In this document: positions 62,827 to 64,000 of the stretch, one piece after another
Layout: every line of letters begins with the position of its first letter
Numbering within the stretch: the stretch's first letter is position 1
Origin: Raoultibacter massiliensis
Lineage (GTDB): Bacteria > Actinomycetota > Coriobacteriia > Coriobacteriales > Eggerthellaceae
Direction of reading: 5' to 3'
NCBI RefSeq assembly: GCF_900199545.1
Contig: NZ_LT962671.1
Location: 749,571-813,570 of the forward strand
DNA length: 64,000 nucleotides
The notes under the pieces: model-generated
Databases searched by the model: none
Told to the model about the DNA's origin: nothing
Seen by the model: the letters and a program-made list of their open reading frames with translations, nothing else
Made by a program: the position numbers and the translations under genes

Positions 62827-62923
62827 GCCCACACGGACGCCCTGTTGCAATAATGCGGTGGAATACGAGTTGAAGCTCTGCGCAAGCGAGCAGATCCCGA
62901 GTGTCCTTTATGTCCTTAAAAAA

Positions 62924-62939
62924 GTTAGCCAATCCTAAT
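62924..62939 (+). promoter_or_regulatory. 16-bp operator site 6, upstream of the third ABC gene
   Basis: GTTAGCCAATCCTAAT. It lies 10 bases upstream of a -10 TATACT (62950-62955), over the -35 position, and 57 nt before the start codon. Confidence 0.65.
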
Positions 62940-62942
62940 ATA

Positions 62943-62957
62943 ACAGTGTTATACTGC
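62943..62957 (+). promoter_or_regulatory. -10 element inside a short palindrome
   Basis: CAGTGTTATACTG (62944-62956) is an inverted repeat (CAGT/ACTG) that encloses TATACT. It is a candidate site for the adjacent TetR protein, distinct from the 16-bp operator next to it. Confidence 0.45.
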
Positions 62958-62995
62958 GAATTGTAACCAGAGGATAACTTTTGAAAGGATTGCGT

Positions 62996-64000
62996 ATGGA
63001 TGCTGAAAATGCGACCTGCGCGGGAGACGCTGAAAAGCAGCAGAAGCCGAACCCCGTTGCGCTCTTGCTTTCGTGGTCAGAAGAGAAGAAGAGTTGGTAC
63101 GTCGCTTCGGTTCTGCTTGCCGTGATCGGCGTGGCGGGAAGCATCGTGCCGTACTTTGCGGTCGGGCAGATGATCTCGGGAGTGCTTGCCCAAACGAAGG
63201 ACTTCTCGTTCTACCTCGGATGGTGCGCGGTTGCGGGGGTGGGCTACCTGCTCTACATCGTCTGCCACCACGCTTCGACAACCATCTCGCACAAGGCGAC
63301 GTTCGCGACCATTTCCAAGGTGCGCCGGCGCCTCGCTGGCAAGCTGACGCGCGTGCCGATGGGATACGTCCTCGATACGCCGTCGGGCAAGATCAAGAAC
63401 ATCATGGTGGAGAAAGTCGACAGCATCGAGACCACCCTCGCGCACGTCGTGCCCGAGATGACCTCGAACCTGCTCGTGCCCGTTGCCGTGATCGTGTTCA
63501 TGTTCACGCTCGATTGGCGCATGGCGCTCGTGGGCCTTATCACGCTGCCCATCGGCTTCATCTGCTATATGGGCATGATGCGCGATTACGAATCGTGGTA
63601 CGAGAAGACCGTGAGGGCGGGCGAAGAGATGAGCTCCGCTTCGGTCGAGTATGTGGGCGGCATCGAGGTCATCAAAGCGTTCGGGCAGTCGGCAAGTTCG
63701 TACGAGAAGTTCTCGAATGCGGTCACCCGATACGCCCGCTCGTTCATCGACTGGATGCATCACTGTCAGATATTCCAAGACGGGGGCTTGGCCATTTGGC
63801 CCGCAACGCTCGCGACTGTGCTGCCGGTAGGCTGTTTCTTCGTTATGGAAGGCACGCTCGATCCGGCTACGTTCGTCATGATGGCGGTGCTCTCACTTGC
63901 AATCTTCCCGCCGCTGTACGCAGCGATGAACTTCATCGACTCGCTTGCGCAGATCGGAACCGTTGTCGAGCAGATCACCGACATCCTCGACGTACCCGAG
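62996..64000 (+). CDS. ABC half-transporter, exporter fold (partial, cut by window end)
   Basis: 335 codons are open to the right edge. After a short polar N-terminus come six membrane helices; the ATPase domain lies beyond the window. VPMGYVLDTPSGKIKNIMVEKVDSIETTLAHVVPEMTSNLLVP parallels the same region in the 52333 and 54242 products and in siderophore-type half-transporters. AAAGGATTGCGT precedes the ATG. Operator site 6 and a TetR gene lie upstream. It probably heads a second half-transporter pair. Confidence 0.85.
   Translation, partial: MDAENATCAGDAEKQQKPNPVALLLSWSEEKKSWYVASVLLAVIGVAGSIVPYFAVGQMISGVLAQTKDFSFYLGWCAVAGVGYLLYIVCHHASTTISHKATFATISKVRRRLAGKLTRVPMGYVLDTPSGKIKNIMVEKVDSIETTLAHVVPEMTSNLLVPVAVIVFMFTLDWRMALVGLITLPIGFICYMGMMRDYESWYEKTVRAGEEMSSASVEYVGGIEVIKAFGQSASSYEKFSNAVTRYARSFIDWMHHCQIFQDGGLAIWPATLATVLPVGCFFVMEGTLDPATFVMMAVLSLAIFPPLYAAMNFIDSLAQIGTVVEQITDILDVPE

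Overview
The window looks like chromosomal DNA of a high-GC anaerobic actinobacterium of the Coriobacteriia, most likely family Eggerthellaceae (Eggerthella/Gordonibacter/Raoultibacter-like; genus not assigned). The grounds are codon bias, a Tat-exported DMSO-reductase-type molybdoenzyme beside a heme-sensor kinase, a K+-dependent membrane pyrophosphatase, many Tat or Sec lipoproteins, and solitary nuclease-like proteins of a type I associate with this group. No rRNA, tRNA, CRISPR array, integrase or intact insertion sequence was seen.

Layout. 1-7.6 kb: tail of a low-complexity protein, a YdeI-like gene, then a molybdoenzyme cluster (catalytic subunit, four-cluster ferredoxin subunit, TorD-type chaperone) with a DUF3365 heme-sensor kinase and response regulator. 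7.6-13.1 kb: branched-chain amino acid operon ilvD-ilvB-ilvN-ilvC behind a T-box-like leader. 13.1-18.3 kb: a ParE/Phd toxin-antitoxin pair, three lipoprotein genes, a decayed second antitoxin and an FMN reductase. 18.5-25.1 kb: serC, serA, leuA and an aldehyde dehydrogenase, mostly as single units with clear terminators. 25.3-29.0 kb (minus strand): a Tat-exported peptidoglycan carboxypeptidase and a response regulator-kinase-membrane protein operon. 29.3-30.3 kb: the first of two paralogous PD-(D/E)XK-like proteins. 30.8-39.2 kb: the translation/transcription operon rimP-nusA-ylxR-infB-rbfA-nrnA-truB-ribF. 39.3-47.6 kb: an LTA-synthase-type sulfatase, hppA, an OPT transporter, coaX and a secreted C39-like peptidase.

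47.9-64 kb is the most distinctive part. It holds an AraC regulator divergent from an ECF module (EcfT, a fused double EcfA ATPase, an MptD/Trep_Strep-type S component), two ABC half-transporters resembling the YbtPQ/IrtAB type, a DUF3793-flavodoxin pair, an HD-GYP protein, a uracil permease, the second nuclease-like paralog, a small winged-helix protein, a TetR regulator and a third ABC half-transporter cut by the window end. Six transcription units here carry variants of one 16-bp palindrome (RTWAR-N6-GCTAAC, half-site GTTAGC), usually at or next to a -10 element. I infer a shared metal-limitation regulon, probably iron or tetrapyrrole, because flavodoxin, DUF3793 and siderophore-type half-transporters commonly respond to iron. 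Neither the regulator nor the substrate is shown by the sequence.
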